64,000 nt of DNA from CAWCWN01 sp963799245 (GCA_963799245.1 CAWCWN010000004.1:310001-374000), one strand, 5' to 3'. Positions 36,501 through 45,936 are shown, counted from the first letter of the stretch. The notes: generated from the sequence alone by a model not told the origin. Numbers and translations are program-made.

Positions 36501-37228
36501 TGCTCTTTTGCCGCCCGCAAGCGGCGCCACTGCAGGGCATACCATGTCAGCAACACTTCCTGTAACTCGCTGTTCAGCTGCTGGTACTCCAGTGCACGAC
36601 GCGCCTGCTCCGCCAGAGGGGCTAAACGCGGCTCAATTTCAGCGACAATATCGCGCAGGCGCTCCAGGTTCTGTTCCGTCTGGCGCAGGCGGTTCTCGGC
36701 ATCCGCGCGTTGAACCTGGAATGGGCGTATACCCGCCGCATCCTCGAATAAGCCGCGTCGCTCTTCCGCGCGCAGGCTGAGGGCGGCATCGATCAGGCCC
36801 TGGCCAACCACGGTATATGAGTCATGCCCGATGCGCGCCTGCGCCAGGAGCAAAATCACATCTTTCAGGCGAACTTTCTGCTTGTTGATTAGGTACTCAT
36901 TCTCACCCGAACGGTAGCTGCGGCGTGTCACGGTGATTTCGCTATAGTCTGAGGGGACCCAACCGCTGCTGTTATCGAGCGTGAGCGAGACTTCGGCCAT
37001 ACCCAGGGCGGCCTTGCCATGACCACCAATAAAGATGATATCATCGCTCCTCTTCCCCCGCAACTGACGCATACTCTGCTCTCCCAGCACCCAGCGCATG
37101 GCATCGGCCACATTCGATTTTCCAGCCCCATTCGGCCCTACGACAGCCGTGATACCTGAACTAAACTCTAAATCCGTGCGTGTAGCAAAGCTCTTAAAGC
37201 CCAGCATTTCCAGACGCTTGAGATACAC
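33530..37228 (-). CDS. smc: Chromosome segregation protein SMC
   Basis: A 1232-residue protein, GTG start (VYLKRLEMLGFKSFA). Walker A GPNGAGKSNV near residues 32-41, long coiled coil about 170-500, hinge about 510-660 (with GLVGPVPQLGVA and VVVEDVEAARELL), second coiled coil about 670-1020, and the C-terminal head with signature LSGGERALI and Walker B CLLDEVDAALDES. Normal for bacterial SMC (about 1180). Condenses and helps separate chromosomes as a dimer with ScpA/ScpB, not present here. No frameshift over 3.7 kb. Confidence 0.96.
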   Translation of the reverse strand: MYLKRLEMLGFKSFATRTDLEFSSGITAVVGPNGAGKSNVADAMRWVLGEQSMRQLRGKRSDDIIFIGGHGKAALGMAEVSLTLDNSSGWVPSDYSEITVTRRSYRSGENEYLINKQKVRLKDVILLLAQARIGHDSYTVVGQGLIDAALSLRAEERRGLFEDAAGIRPFQVQRADAENRLRQTEQNLERLRDIVAEIEPRLAPLAEQARRALEYQQLNSELQEVLLTWYALQWRRLRAAKEQAEALEQAQALKVRHLEQAISSADERGNALRARRQSALEHIAAARKACAEASEVVQKLARDLAVAEERVRGLTSQRAEQQQEERRVRERQIALRQQAIDQEEQCELADEALASGAGALATLEAQVARVQKEYEAQERRLRGAQHDLIQVQARLGASQTDLGRQQKHLGERNRNLASRRESMAQSQQSLRALEARLIGEHERLEAVHVEEQQATQRKAAMGRAIADAQQEIERLLALLAEAERQRRTVSDRLNMLKTWRQNLSGYSDGVRALLRAPAGKIPGLVGPVPQLGVATAGLEAALEAALGPYLQAVVVETAADAHACLSYLQAAAAGKAMLVWLDAGGAERAYEETLQRLLAQKPGLKERVPGFAWRFIECEPRFVALFRRLLRGVVVVEDVEAARELLACLGPLSLSSASDMSFEVVVTTQGEALHIAGWLVGGSGKEDRSQGLLAYERELHELPQQLQQHSALLQQLNESISTIQREQEGRRAQQASIDRELQKIAARSHEIARGVTTAQREQERLQAEHHLAASLEQQLAAEIAGLEQEIQAAQQRVRAHENSQRALAGQVEELQDALEEQALNYRRQQDELGRSRTALAVKRQEAKALHHQLDTLHGQIQDLKFQLEQQVARMQEAEQRQQALQATLAAQRAELDNARADARRRDDALRTLEEQATEIDHQAAALEQETIQLRHTLAELEGAYRRCLLESQKARDAVESLLEQLHEEMGMDDPGDLSAYAERLDGDGAAQLTEEEESQLRRLRRRVDGLRGHVRALGGCDPAALQQYEELRTRFDFLSSQIADMDQASLHLRSIIAQLDGNMARQFEITFQAVNARFREHFTTLFNGGNARLELVSARGGEDGDAPSLPADMPGGVEVIVQPPGKKVQDLALLSGGERALISAALLFALLEINPPPFCLLDEVDAALDESNVTRFCDILKRLAQRTQFIVITHNRVTMTSAQIIYGVSMGGDSVSRLLSIKLEEAPVAGDR

Positions 37229-37379
37229 ACCTTGATCCTATTCTTCTCGCTACAATCTCATGGGTGGAATGATATCATAGTGCACTACTCGCGTCGAGTA
37301 TGTATTTTGGCAACATACGGTATCATGATAACCAGACCACCTCCTGGCGGCCGGCACCATCGGCGGGCAAGGGAAGCCA

Positions 37380-38312
37380 CTAGGGAGCCGCGACCTTGAC
37401 CCAGCCACTTTTACACTGGATCGACAGGGTTGTGTCCGCTCGCTCGATTATCTCACCAGCGTGGCACTGCGTATTTTCAGGACTATACGAAATAGCTTGC
37501 AGCGCGCGCAGCCGCTGGCGGCCGGGCTCCACCTCGAGCAGGACTCCCCCCGCCCAGCTCGCCACTCCACACACAAAATTGTAGATCCGCGCGGCGCTCC
37601 AGTCGGCCGCCGGCACAAGCAAATCGCGCGCGCCGGGAAATGATTGATAGCTGCTCTGCTCCTCGGACTGTGGCCTGCGCACGCTACTGCCCGTACTCAG
37701 CGTTCGCACAGCCTGTACCAGTAGTTCGCCGCCCAGCCGGGCACAGCGCTCCTCCAGCTGCGCATAGCTGCTGCCGCCAGGGACCTCCACGCGCTCCTGG
37801 GCCAGGATATCGCCTGTATCCATACCTTCATCCATTGCATGGACGGAGACGCCGCTCTGAGACAGGCCCAGGCGATAGACCCAGAAGAGTGGCTCAGGCC
37901 CGCGCAGGGCCGGCAGCAGGGACGGGTGCACATTCAGACAACCTAGAGGCGGAATATCCAGGATCACACGCGGAATGAGCAGGGAGAAACAGGCGACGCA
38001 GATAGCATCAGGTCGATAGGCCGCAAGCGTGCTCACGGTCTCCCGCTCTGACAGGCTGCTCACCTCCCACAGCGGCAGCCGTCGCTGCCAGGCGAGATCT
38101 ACGATTGTTGCGCGCTGCGAGGAGGTGAGCAGCGGCAGTGGCGGCCGCAGGCGCGCGGGCTGCTGCTTGCGTACAATGGCCGACGACCCGGGTAACGAAC
38201 CCGCGGGCGCAGGAATGACGACGGCGCAGACCTCAACCTGGTTATCCAGTAATGCCCGCAGGCAAGGGGTAGAAAAATTGCCCTGCATACCCAAAAAAAG
38301 CACGCGCACCAA
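37380..38312 (-). CDS. Formyltransferase-family protein
   Basis: About 310 residues from the TTG/GTG start VRVLFLGMQGN with GGAGGT about 10 bases ahead. Catalytic core as in methionyl-tRNA formyltransferase: CLNVHPSLLPALRGPEPLFW (Asn and His) and VHAMDEGMDTGDILAQ (Asp). The C-terminal domain (GVASWAGGVLLEVEPG..) resembles an OB-fold. The front part is shorter and more diverged than real Fmt, with no SLLP-before loop of the tRNA-binding kind, so another formyl acceptor is possible. Transcribed away from yggX, whose start is about 70 bp off. Confidence 0.7.
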   Translation of the reverse strand: MVRVLFLGMQGNFSTPCLRALLDNQVEVCAVVIPAPAGSLPGSSAIVRKQQPARLRPPLPLLTSSQRATIVDLAWQRRLPLWEVSSLSERETVSTLAAYRPDAICVACFSLLIPRVILDIPPLGCLNVHPSLLPALRGPEPLFWVYRLGLSQSGVSVHAMDEGMDTGDILAQERVEVPGGSSYAQLEERCARLGGELLVQAVRTLSTGSSVRRPQSEEQSSYQSFPGARDLLVPAADWSAARIYNFVCGVASWAGGVLLEVEPGRQRLRALQAISYSPENTQCHAGEIIERADTTLSIQCKSGWVKVAAP

Positions 38313-38382
38313 TTTGACATGCACCTCCACATCTTGTAGTATCTGTATGTAGCACATTGTAGCTCCAATAAGGAGATTTGTC

Positions 38383-38736
38383 ATGGTAAGAATGGTTCAC
38401 TGCGTAAAACTAGGACGGGAGCTGCCCGGACTGGATAAGCCCCCCTTTCCCGGCGAGCTGGGTCAGCGCATCTATGAACATATCTCTAAACAGGCCTGGG
38501 ATATGTGGCCAGCGCAAAGTACATTGATCATCAACCATTACGGACTGAATATGGCCGATCCCGAGTCGCGCCAGCTCCTGCGCGAGCAAATGGAAGAGTT
38601 CTTTTTCGGCGCGGATGCGAAGATGCCCGAAGGCTGGATTGCCGAAGGCGAAGACGACGCAGAAGCGGTGGGCGCCGGCGCCAAAGGGGGAGGGCAGAGC
38701 AGCAAAGGCGGCGGCGGAGCGCCACGTAAGAAATGA
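38383..38736 (+). CDS. yggX: YggX-like Fe(II)-trafficking / oxidative damage protection protein
   Basis: A 117-residue protein. Residues 1-85 match YggX: MVRMVHCVKLGRELPGLDKPPF (with the conserved Cys7), PGELGQRIYEHISKQAWDMW, LIINHYGLNMADP and EEFFFGA. A Gly/Ala/Lys-rich tail of about 30 residues (AVGAGAKGGGQSSKG) is not part of the family. SD AAGGAG. YggX is mostly reported from Proteobacteria, where it protects Fe-S enzymes. The next gene starts inside its stop codon (ATGA overlap), so the two are co-translated. Confidence 0.82.
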   Translation: MVRMVHCVKLGRELPGLDKPPFPGELGQRIYEHISKQAWDMWPAQSTLIINHYGLNMADPESRQLLREQMEEFFFGADAKMPEGWIAEGEDDAEAVGAGAKGGGQSSKGGGGAPRKK

Positions 38737-40175
38737 GAGCCCCCGGAGAAATTCTGCTCGTCTCCTGTTATGAACTTGGCCATCAACCCTTTCAGCTGGC
38801 CTCGCTCTGTGCTATGCTGCGGCAGGCGGGATACAGCCCCATGCCCATCGATACCTCTGTCGAAGCGCTAAGCGACACGGCCATCCTGCGGGCGCGCTTT
38901 ATCGCTATCTCCGTCCCCATGCACACGGCGCTACGTTTAGGCCAGCAGGTCGCGGAGCGCGCGCGCAGATTGAATCCGGGCGCGCATATCTGTTTCTATG
39001 GTCTCTACGCCCTGCTCAACGCCGACTACCTCCTGCAGGATAGCATCGACTCCGCCATCGGGGGAGAATATGAGGGCCCCCTGCTCGAGCTGATCGCTGC
39101 CGTCGCGGCGAGTTCAAATATTGCCATCCCCGGTGTCAGTACTCGCTCAAGCAGCAGTAAGGCATGGCTTGCGCGCACCACCTTTGTCGTACCTGAGCGC
39201 GAGCACCTGCCATCTCTTGAGCGCTACGCTCGCCTGGAGACGAACGGGACGCTGCACCTTGCCGGCTACAGCGAGAGCACGCGCGGCTGTAAGCATACCT
39301 GCCTGCATTGCCCCATCACACCCGTCTACGGTGGACGTTTCTTCGCCATCCCGGCCGAGATCGTCATGGCCGATATACGCGCACAGGTCGCCATGGGGGC
39401 CCGTCATATCACTTTTGGCGATCCCGACTTCTTCAACGGTCCGGGACATGCCATGCGCATCTGCCGCGCACTGCATCATGAGTTCCCCGCAGTCTCTTTT
39501 GACGCTACGATCAAGATCGAGCACCTCCTCAAACAGCGTCATCTGCTGCCGGAGCTGCGCGACCTGGGATGTGCCTTCATTGTCTCAGCCGTGGAATCTC
39601 TCAATGATAACGTGCTGTGGCACCTTGATAAGGGTCACACAGGTCGAGATATAGCCACAGCCTTTGACCTGATGGAGGAGGTGGGCATTCCCCTGCGGCC
39701 CTCACTGCTGCCTTTCTCCCCCTGGGAAACCCTCGCCAGCTATATCCAGCTGCTCACCTTTTTTGAGGAGCGCGCACTGCTTGAGCAGATCGACCCGGTC
39801 CACTTTTCGATACGCCTGCTCATCCCCCCTGGCTCGGCCCTGCTCGAGCAGGCCACAGGCGAGGGCTGGCTGGGTGAGCTCGACTCGACCGCCTATACCT
39901 ATCGTTGGCAGCATCCCGACCCGCGCATGGACGAGCTGCACGCCCAGGTACTCGCCGTCGTGGCAGCGGCCGCCGACGAGCAGGCGGACCCGCTCACAAC
40001 CTTCTTCCGCATCAAGGCGCTGGCGCGAGCCGCCCGCGGGGGGTCTGGAGAGAGCCTGGATAGCGCCAGAGAGCATTACGAGGCACAGCGGGCGCTGCCA
40101 CCATCGCCGCGCCTGACCGAGGCCTGGTTCTGCTGAGCTGAGCCCAGCAGGGGTCAGTTGGACCCCACTCGCTGA
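38733..40175 (+). CDS. B12-binding/radical SAM selenoprotein with CUAEP tail (TGA readthrough)
   Basis: Residues 1-125: a B12-binding-like Rossmann fold (ILLVSCYELGHQP, FIAISVPMHTALRLG) lacking the DxHxxG motif. Residues 180-400: radical SAM domain with the 4Fe-4S cysteines Cys186, Cys190, Cys193 (GCKHTCLHC). The conventional frame stops at TGA 40134-40136 right after Trp-Phe-Cys. Reading TGA as selenocysteine gives Cys-Sec-Ala-Glu-Pro, then SRGQLDPTR and a TGA stop at 40175, 480 residues in all. This tail names a known family, the CUAEP/CCAEP-tail radical SAM (seleno)proteins. A hairpin fitting a SECIS lies at 40145-40174. Function of the family is not known. The start overlaps yggX by 4 bp; the ATP-grasp gene converges 41 bp past the second stop. 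Confidence 0.85.
40145..40174 (+). promoter_or_regulatory. Predicted bacterial SECIS hairpin
   Basis: Upper stem GGGGTC/GACCCC (40150-40155 with 40161-40166) around the loop AGTTG, which includes the G-U expected for SelB binding. The lower stem is CAGC/GCTG, with an uneven internal loop. The apical loop starts 20 nt after the TGA, within the range seen for bacterial selenocysteine insertion elements. Confidence 0.65.
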
Positions 40176-40216
40176 ACTTGGAGGGCGCATCATCATCAAA
40201 ACCGACAAGTCAGATC

Positions 40217-41506
40217 TTATGCCGACTGGACCGCGGCGCGCAGCATGGGTATTTCGCGCCTGATGTCAAAGCGCAGGCAGCGATGCGCCTGGCGAATGGC
40301 CTCCTCCACCACAGCGGGAGTATCAGCCCGCGCAAAGATAAACCCCAGGTAGCTGGCCCCTTCCGGCAGCGGCACCAGCGTATGGTTGAGCCTGGCGGTA
40401 ATCTCAACGCCGCTGATATTTGGCGTGGCGCGAGCCTCCTCAATGCCATGTACCGCCTTGAGCATGCCCGCCGTGGGGATGGGGATCATCATGACGCCCG
40501 AGGCGCGCTCTTCCCTCTCCAGCGCCGCGATCTCCTGGCCAATGGCGTGACGCAAAATCAGTTCTTCCAGGCACATGCCGGAACCAAACTCCAGCGTGGT
40601 CGAGCAGAGGCCGCCGATGGAGCGCCCGGCGAGCTCCAGCATCCACGGCCCGCGTTCATTCACGCGCAGCTCGGCATGCACAGGCCCCTCGCGCAGCTCC
40701 AGAGAGGCGGCGGCGATGGTGACGCAGCGGGCGATGTCCGCCTGGACGGCAGCTGACAGACGCGAGGGTGTGGTATAGATCGTCTCCTCAAAAAAAGGGC
40801 CATCCAGGGGGTCAGGTTTATCAAAGAGGGCTAAAACCTTTAAATGCCCGTGGGTGAGAATACCTTCGAGGGCAACCTCGCAGCCTGGAATAAAATCTTC
40901 CACGAGCAGGGAGTCATCAGCCGTAAAGCCTTCGGCAAAGAGCAGGCGGCGGGTACGCTCAAAGGCCAGCACGCATTCCGCGGGGGAATCGGCGCGTATG
41001 ACGCCCCGGCTGCCGGAGAGACGCAGTGGCTTCACCACGCATGGATAGGTCACATGAGCAGCAACCTCGCCGGGGTCAGTGCTGAGCGCGAAGGGGCGGT
41101 AGACGGGACAGGGGGCCCCACCCTTTGACATCAGGTTGCGCATCAGCAGTTTGTCGCGCGCCGCCTCCGCCGCTCGCGGTGAGTTGTGCGCCAGGCCCAG
41201 GGCGGAACTGGCCAGGGCGGCCAGCTCGCTCGCGCTGTCATCGACGGAGAGGATGGCGTCGATGGGATGCCCCCGAGCGTACTCAACAAGAGTGCGCGTG
41301 GAGGCCTCCGGCGCGGCAAAATCAAGGCCAAGCGGGACATGCCAGTATTCGGAGAGCGTCTCGGGCAGGTCGATGCCGACCACGACCTCCAGACCCAGGC
41401 GTTTTGCGGCGCCCAGGAAGGCGCCCGCTCGATAGGTGGCCGGTGACATGAGCAGAACGACGCGTTGCCTTGTATCTTCCACTGCAGAACTATTCATTTT
41501 CATCAT
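40217..41506 (-). CDS. ATP-grasp ligase-family protein
   Basis: About 430 residues, start region MMKMNSSAVEDTRQRVVLLM; several ATGs are possible, all overlapping the 87-residue gene upstream. ATP-grasp parts: preATP fold (RVVLLMSPATYRAGAF, ILSVDDSASELAALAS), Lys-bearing YPCVVKPLRLSGSRGV, LLVEDFIPGCEVALEG and the metal ligands HAELRVNERGPWMLELAGRSIGG. Family members join a carboxylate to an amine or thiol using ATP. Lies convergent to the radical SAM selenoprotein, ends 41 bp apart, so the two may serve one pathway; this is inference. Confidence 0.82.
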   Translation of the reverse strand: MMKMNSSAVEDTRQRVVLLMSPATYRAGAFLGAAKRLGLEVVVGIDLPETLSEYWHVPLGLDFAAPEASTRTLVEYARGHPIDAILSVDDSASELAALASSALGLAHNSPRAAEAARDKLLMRNLMSKGGAPCPVYRPFALSTDPGEVAAHVTYPCVVKPLRLSGSRGVIRADSPAECVLAFERTRRLLFAEGFTADDSLLVEDFIPGCEVALEGILTHGHLKVLALFDKPDPLDGPFFEETIYTTPSRLSAAVQADIARCVTIAAASLELREGPVHAELRVNERGPWMLELAGRSIGGLCSTTLEFGSGMCLEELILRHAIGQEIAALEREERASGVMMIPIPTAGMLKAVHGIEEARATPNISGVEITARLNHTLVPLPEGASYLGFIFARADTPAVVEEAIRQAHRCLRFDIRREIPMLRAAVQSA

Positions 41507-41753
41507 CTGGTTGGACTTCAACGGCGAAGCCTTTGGATTTCAACGCGGCGGCCAGGCCAAAGAGCCGCTCATCACCATGCACGGTCCAGAGCAGGTCCGA
41601 GCCCTCCCAGCGACATTCAAACCAGCCTTGCCATTTTATATGCCGCACGCGGCCCAGGTAATGCCAGGCCTGAACCGCCGGGCGGCGGTTATTGAAGCCA
41701 TAACCTGAACCTTCAACACTGACAAAATCTTTACTACGAAATAACACTTTCAT
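41490..41753 (-). CDS. 87-residue protein of unknown function
   Basis: MKVLFRSKDFVSVEGSGYG to PDDENE; soluble, with WFECRWEGSDLLWTVHG and a C-terminal helix LFGLAAALKSKGFAVEV. No family recognised. Its 3' end overlaps the start region of the ATP-grasp gene, suggesting translational coupling and shared function. The 290 bp upstream (41754-42043) carry no gene that I can see. Confidence 0.55.
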   Translation of the reverse strand: MKVLFRSKDFVSVEGSGYGFNNRRPAVQAWHYLGRVRHIKWQGWFECRWEGSDLLWTVHGDERLFGLAAALKSKGFAVEVQPDDENE

Positions 41754-42043
41754 AGCGAGGAACTACTTACCACCTGCTAGCTGAGATGTTCGACATCTAT
41801 TCTATCATACCCGTGAACAATCTGAACATACCTGGCCAGCGCTTACTACAGCATCCCACCGGCATGACGCTTTTGTTACATAACTATCTCAGCAACGTTA
41901 GAAAGAGCATGCCGTCGAGCTTGCGCTTGACAGGCGGCGTATGATTTAGCTACAAAGGTGCCTTTGTGGCAGAAGTGTCCACCAGGATTTCATTGCGTTT
42001 GCCTCCTTTGCAAATCTCCGACGCTTAGAAATGAGGAACAATA

Positions 42044-42736
42044 ATGCCAAAGCTGGTCTTTTTGATTGATGTAGATAACACGTTAATTGACAACGACCGT
42101 GTGAAAGAGGACTTTGACGCCCACCTGCAGGTCGAGCTGGGTCCAGAGCTGACCAGGCGTTTCTGGGAGATTTACGAGGAGGTGCGTAAAGAGGAGGGCG
42201 TGGTAGACATCCCCCGCTCCCTGCAGCGCCTGCGGCAAGAGACGCCCCCCGCGGAACTTGATGAGCTCACGTTTGCGCACGTCGCGTCGATTTTTAATAA
42301 CTACCCCTTCTATAAAGCGCTGTATCCACACGCGCTCGAAACACTGCAATACCTGGGGACGCTGGGCCTGACGGTGATCGTCTCGGACGGCGATCTGTTC
42401 TTCCAGGCGGAAAAGATTTTCAACAGCAGTCTGGCAGAGGCGGTTGATGGACGTGTCCTGCTGTACGATCACAAACAGGAGCACATGGAGGAGGTCATGC
42501 GCAAGTATCCAGGCGACCACTACGCGATAATCGACGACAAGCCGCAAATTCTCGTAGACGTGAAGGCGAAATGGCCCCAGCTTATGATCACCGTCTTTGT
42601 CGAGCAGGGCAAATATGCCGCCACGGAACAACCGCCCGACTTTCGTCCCGATCTGCGCGTATTACATATAGCTGATCTGAGAAACTTCAGTGGCGCAGAT
42701 TTTTTACAGGCAGGTAAAAGTGGGGAGGTCGGATGA
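42044..42736 (+). CDS. HAD-superfamily hydrolase
   Basis: A 230-residue protein. HAD motif I LVFLIDVDNTLIDND (nucleophile Asp and Asp+2), motif II TVIVSDGDLFFQAE, the Lys around LYDHKQEHME and motif IV YAIIDDKPQILVDV. A helical cap follows motif I. Predicted phosphatase with unknown substrate. Its stop overlaps the downstream glucosidase start by 4 bp (ATGA); together they could act on a sugar phosphate and its glucoside, but that is inference. Confidence 0.82.
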   Translation: MPKLVFLIDVDNTLIDNDRVKEDFDAHLQVELGPELTRRFWEIYEEVRKEEGVVDIPRSLQRLRQETPPAELDELTFAHVASIFNNYPFYKALYPHALETLQYLGTLGLTVIVSDGDLFFQAEKIFNSSLAEAVDGRVLLYDHKQEHMEEVMRKYPGDHYAIIDDKPQILVDVKAKWPQLMITVFVEQGKYAATEQPPDFRPDLRVLHIADLRNFSGADFLQAGKSGEVG

Positions 42737-45455
42737 CAAGTGAGCGGGAAAAGCTGCAACAGATCCACGAGCGCAGCGTATACTGGAATAAGTGGGGCCC
42801 GTATATTAGCGAGCGAGCATGGGGTACGGTGCGCGAAGACTATAGTCCCGCTGGCACAGCCTGGGACTACCTGCCGCACGACCAGGCTCGCTCGAAAGCC
42901 TATCGCTGGGGGGAGGACGGCCTGGCAGGGATCTGCGACCGTCACCAGCAGCTCTGTTTTGCCCTGGCCCTCTGGAACGGGCGCGATCCAATCCTCAAGG
43001 AGCGGCTCTTCGGCCTGGCAGGTGACGAGGGCAACCACGGTGAGGATGTGAAGGAGTACTATTATTACCTGGACAACACCCCATCCCACTCGTACATGAA
43101 ATACCTCTATAAGTATCCCCAGGCCGCCTTTCCTTATACGCAGCTTGTGGCGGAGAATCGCCGCCGCGACCGCAGCCAGCCCGAATATGAATTAGTCGAT
43201 ACAGGCATTTTTGACGAGGATCGCTATTTCGATGTCTGCGTCGAATATGCCAAGGCCTCGCCAGAAGATATAGTGATACGCCTGACCGTCAGCAATCGCG
43301 GCCCCGCCACAGCATCCCTGCTCCTCCTCCCGACGCTGTGGTTTCGCAATACCTGGTCATGGCTGCCGCAGGCCTCGCGCCCTCTCCTGAGCCTTTACCG
43401 GCCGGCCTTCGCCTTTCCCACCCACCAGGTCATCGCGGCCAGGCCGAGTAGCGATATCAATAACTCCCATGAGGGGACAGGCTCATACCCTGGCAGTTAC
43501 TGGCTCTATTGCGAGGGCGCAAGCGAGCTGCTGTTTACGGAGAACGAAAGCAATCTACAGCGCCTGTACAGTGTGCCCAACGCCTCTCCCTATGTCAAAG
43601 ACGCCTTCCATGAGTATATTGTGCAAGGCCAGCATGCAGCGATTAATCCCGCCCAGGTGGGAACGAAGGCCGCGGCCCACTACCAGCTTAGCCTGGCAGG
43701 TGGTGAGTCGCGCAGCATACGCCTGCGGCTCAGTAACCAGGGCCCGGCGGACAGCCTGCCCTTCGATGTCGATTTTGAGCGCACGCTTACACAGGCATTG
43801 CCGACGCGGATGATTTTTATGCCACGATCATCCCCACGAGTCTCCCGGCTGATGCCAGGCTTGTGCAGCGCCAGGCATACGCTGGCATATTATGGAGCAA
43901 ACAGTTCTATTTCTATGATGTCAGGATCTGGCTGAAGGGCGATCCCACCCAGCCGCCTCCGCCGCCGCAGCGCCTCTACGGGCGCAATGCCACATGGACG
44001 CACCTCTACAATTCGGATGTAGTCTCGCTGCCGGATAAATGGGAGTATCCCTGGTATGCCTCCTGGGACCTGGCATTCCACTGCGTGGCCTTCGCCGCCA
44101 TCGATCCCGGCTTTGCCAAGGATCAATTGATCCTCTTCCTGCGCGAATGGTATATGCACCCCAATGGACAGATACCGGCTTATGAATGGTCCTTCGGCGA
44201 TGTCAATCCTCCCGTCCATGCCTGGGCGGCCTATCGCATCTATAAGATCGAGCAAGCAGCGACGGGCAAGAGCGACCGCGACTTCCTGGAGAAAATCTTT
44301 CAAAAACTCCTGCTGAACTTCACCTGGTGGATCAATCGCAAGGACTACGAGGGCCAGAATGTCTTCCAGGGCGGATTTCTGGGCCTGGATAACATCGGGG
44401 TCTTTGATCGCAATGCGCCACTACCCGACGGCAGCCATGTAGAGCAGTCGGATGGAACCAGCTGGATGGCGATGTACTGCCTGAATATGCTCACGATTGC
44501 GCTGGAACTCGCCGTTGAGAACCGGGCATACGGGGATATCGCCAGTAAATTTTTTGAACATTTCGTCTTCATCGCCCACGCCATGAACGAGGGCAGCAAC
44601 GGTATCAAGTTATGGGATGAACAGGACGGTTTCTATTATGATGTCTCCACCATGACGATAGCACGCACCTGCCCTTGCGCGTGCGCTCAATGGTAGGCCT
44701 GATCCCCCTCTTTGCCATTTCGAACCTGGACTCTCAGCTCATCAATCAGCTGCCAAGTTTCCAGAAGCGCATGCAGTGGTTCATCAATAACTGGGAAGAC
44801 ATTCAATCGCACCTGGAGACACAGACGATGACCAGCAGCATGAGCACCTGCTGCTGGCCATCGTCAATCGCGACAAATTGCCGCGCATCCTCACATACCT
44901 GCTGGATGGGTCAGAGTTTCTCTCAGCCTACGGCTTGCGCGCGCTCTCACGCTATCATAAAGAACACCCCTATATGATAGAGGTGAATGGCGTCAGGCAC
45001 ATGGTGGATTACGAACCCGCTGAATTGACATCCGCCCTCTTTGGAGGCAATTCGAACTGGCGTGGCCCCATCTGGTTTCCGCTGAATTTCCTGGTGATTG
45101 AGGCCCTGCTGGCCTTCCATGCCGATTACGGAGAATTTTCAAAATCTCTTTTCCCACGGGCTCCGGCCAGCTTCTGACATTAGAGGAGGTTGCGCAGGAG
45201 CTGGCGCGTCGCCTGAGCAGTATTTTTCTGCGCGACGAGCATGGGCGTAGAGCGGTCCACGGAAGCGTAGAGAAATTTCAGCATGATCCCCACTGGCGTG
45301 ACCTGATCCTGTTCTACGAATATTTCCACGGCGACAATGGCGCTGGGCTGGGGGCGAATTATCAAACCGGCTGGACCGGACTGGTCGCGAACCTGCTCAT
45401 GCGCAGCAGAGATCGAGCCCAGGCGCTTTCAGCGCTTGCCGAGAAACAGGCGTAG
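42733..45455 (+). pseudogene. GH63/MGH1-like glucosidase, four one-base frameshifts
   Basis: In the joined order the chain has about 905 residues, the usual size. Blocks: YWNKWGPYISERAWGTVREDYS and AYRWGEDGLAGICDRHQ at the start, YNSDVVSLPDKWEYPWYASWDLAFH (split here as PDKWEYPWYASWDLAFH), NGQIPAYEWSFGDVNPP with likely acid/base residues, GLDNIGVFDR, and near the end GANYQTGWTGLVANLL. The frame steps back by one base each time near 43795, 44650, 44820 and 45137. Candidate sites are a short GG, TC and TTTT run missing one base; three of the four are clear (cagGGc, gtCCtc, gaaTTTTTc would restore the frame). Probably a working gene with sequence errors. It would hydrolyse alpha-glucosides or mannosylglycerate-type sugars. 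Confidence 0.8.
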
Positions 45456-45457
45456 AT

Positions 45458-45936
45458 ATGTCAGAGCATTCCATCCCGCCAGGAGCGGGACTCGTCACAA
45501 TCGCCAGGCAGGCGCAGCGAGCTCTGACCAGGGATGTATGGCAGCGCCATACTATCGAAGCATGCGGCCTGCTCCTAGGACAGGCAGATAACGCCGGCTG
45601 CTGGCATGTCACAGCTGTACTGCCCCTGCGCAATATATACAACTCGCCGGTCTACTTCAATTTGCCCCCGAGGACCTGCTGCAGGCCGAACTTGAGCATG
45701 CGGGCGAGATAATAGGGGTCTACCACAGCCATCCCACAGGTTCGCGCAGAGCCAGCAGTACTGATCGCGCTAATATGCAGCGGGTAAATGTTGAGCAGCA
45801 GATACCATGGATCTGGTTCATCATCAGCGGGCCGTTCAGGCAAAACCAGGCGCAGAGGCAGCTGGAACTGGTCGCGTACCAGCACGACGCACAGCTGGGC
45901 CTGCGCATGCTGCCCGTGGCATTCCAGGAATCCTAG
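45458..45936 (+). pseudogene. JAMM/MPN metalloprotease-like protein, one-base frameshift
   Basis: Starts MSEHSIPPGAGLVTIARQA. Zinc site parts: Glu in TIEACGLLLGQA (first frame) and YHSHPTGSRRASSTD with the HxH...S..D pattern (second frame). Between them the frame steps back one base near 45660: AATTTGCC would need AATTTTGCC to give NFAPEDLLQAELEHAGEIIG. The joined protein has about 160 residues. Such proteins remove ubiquitin-like or other peptide modifiers, or cut small sulfur carriers. It follows the glucosidase with a 2-bp gap. Confidence 0.82.

Noticed and set aside
38734..38736. TGA at the end of yggX as selenocysteine
   Set aside because: The following codons do not extend the YggX family and the TGA forms a standard ATGA overlap with the next start.
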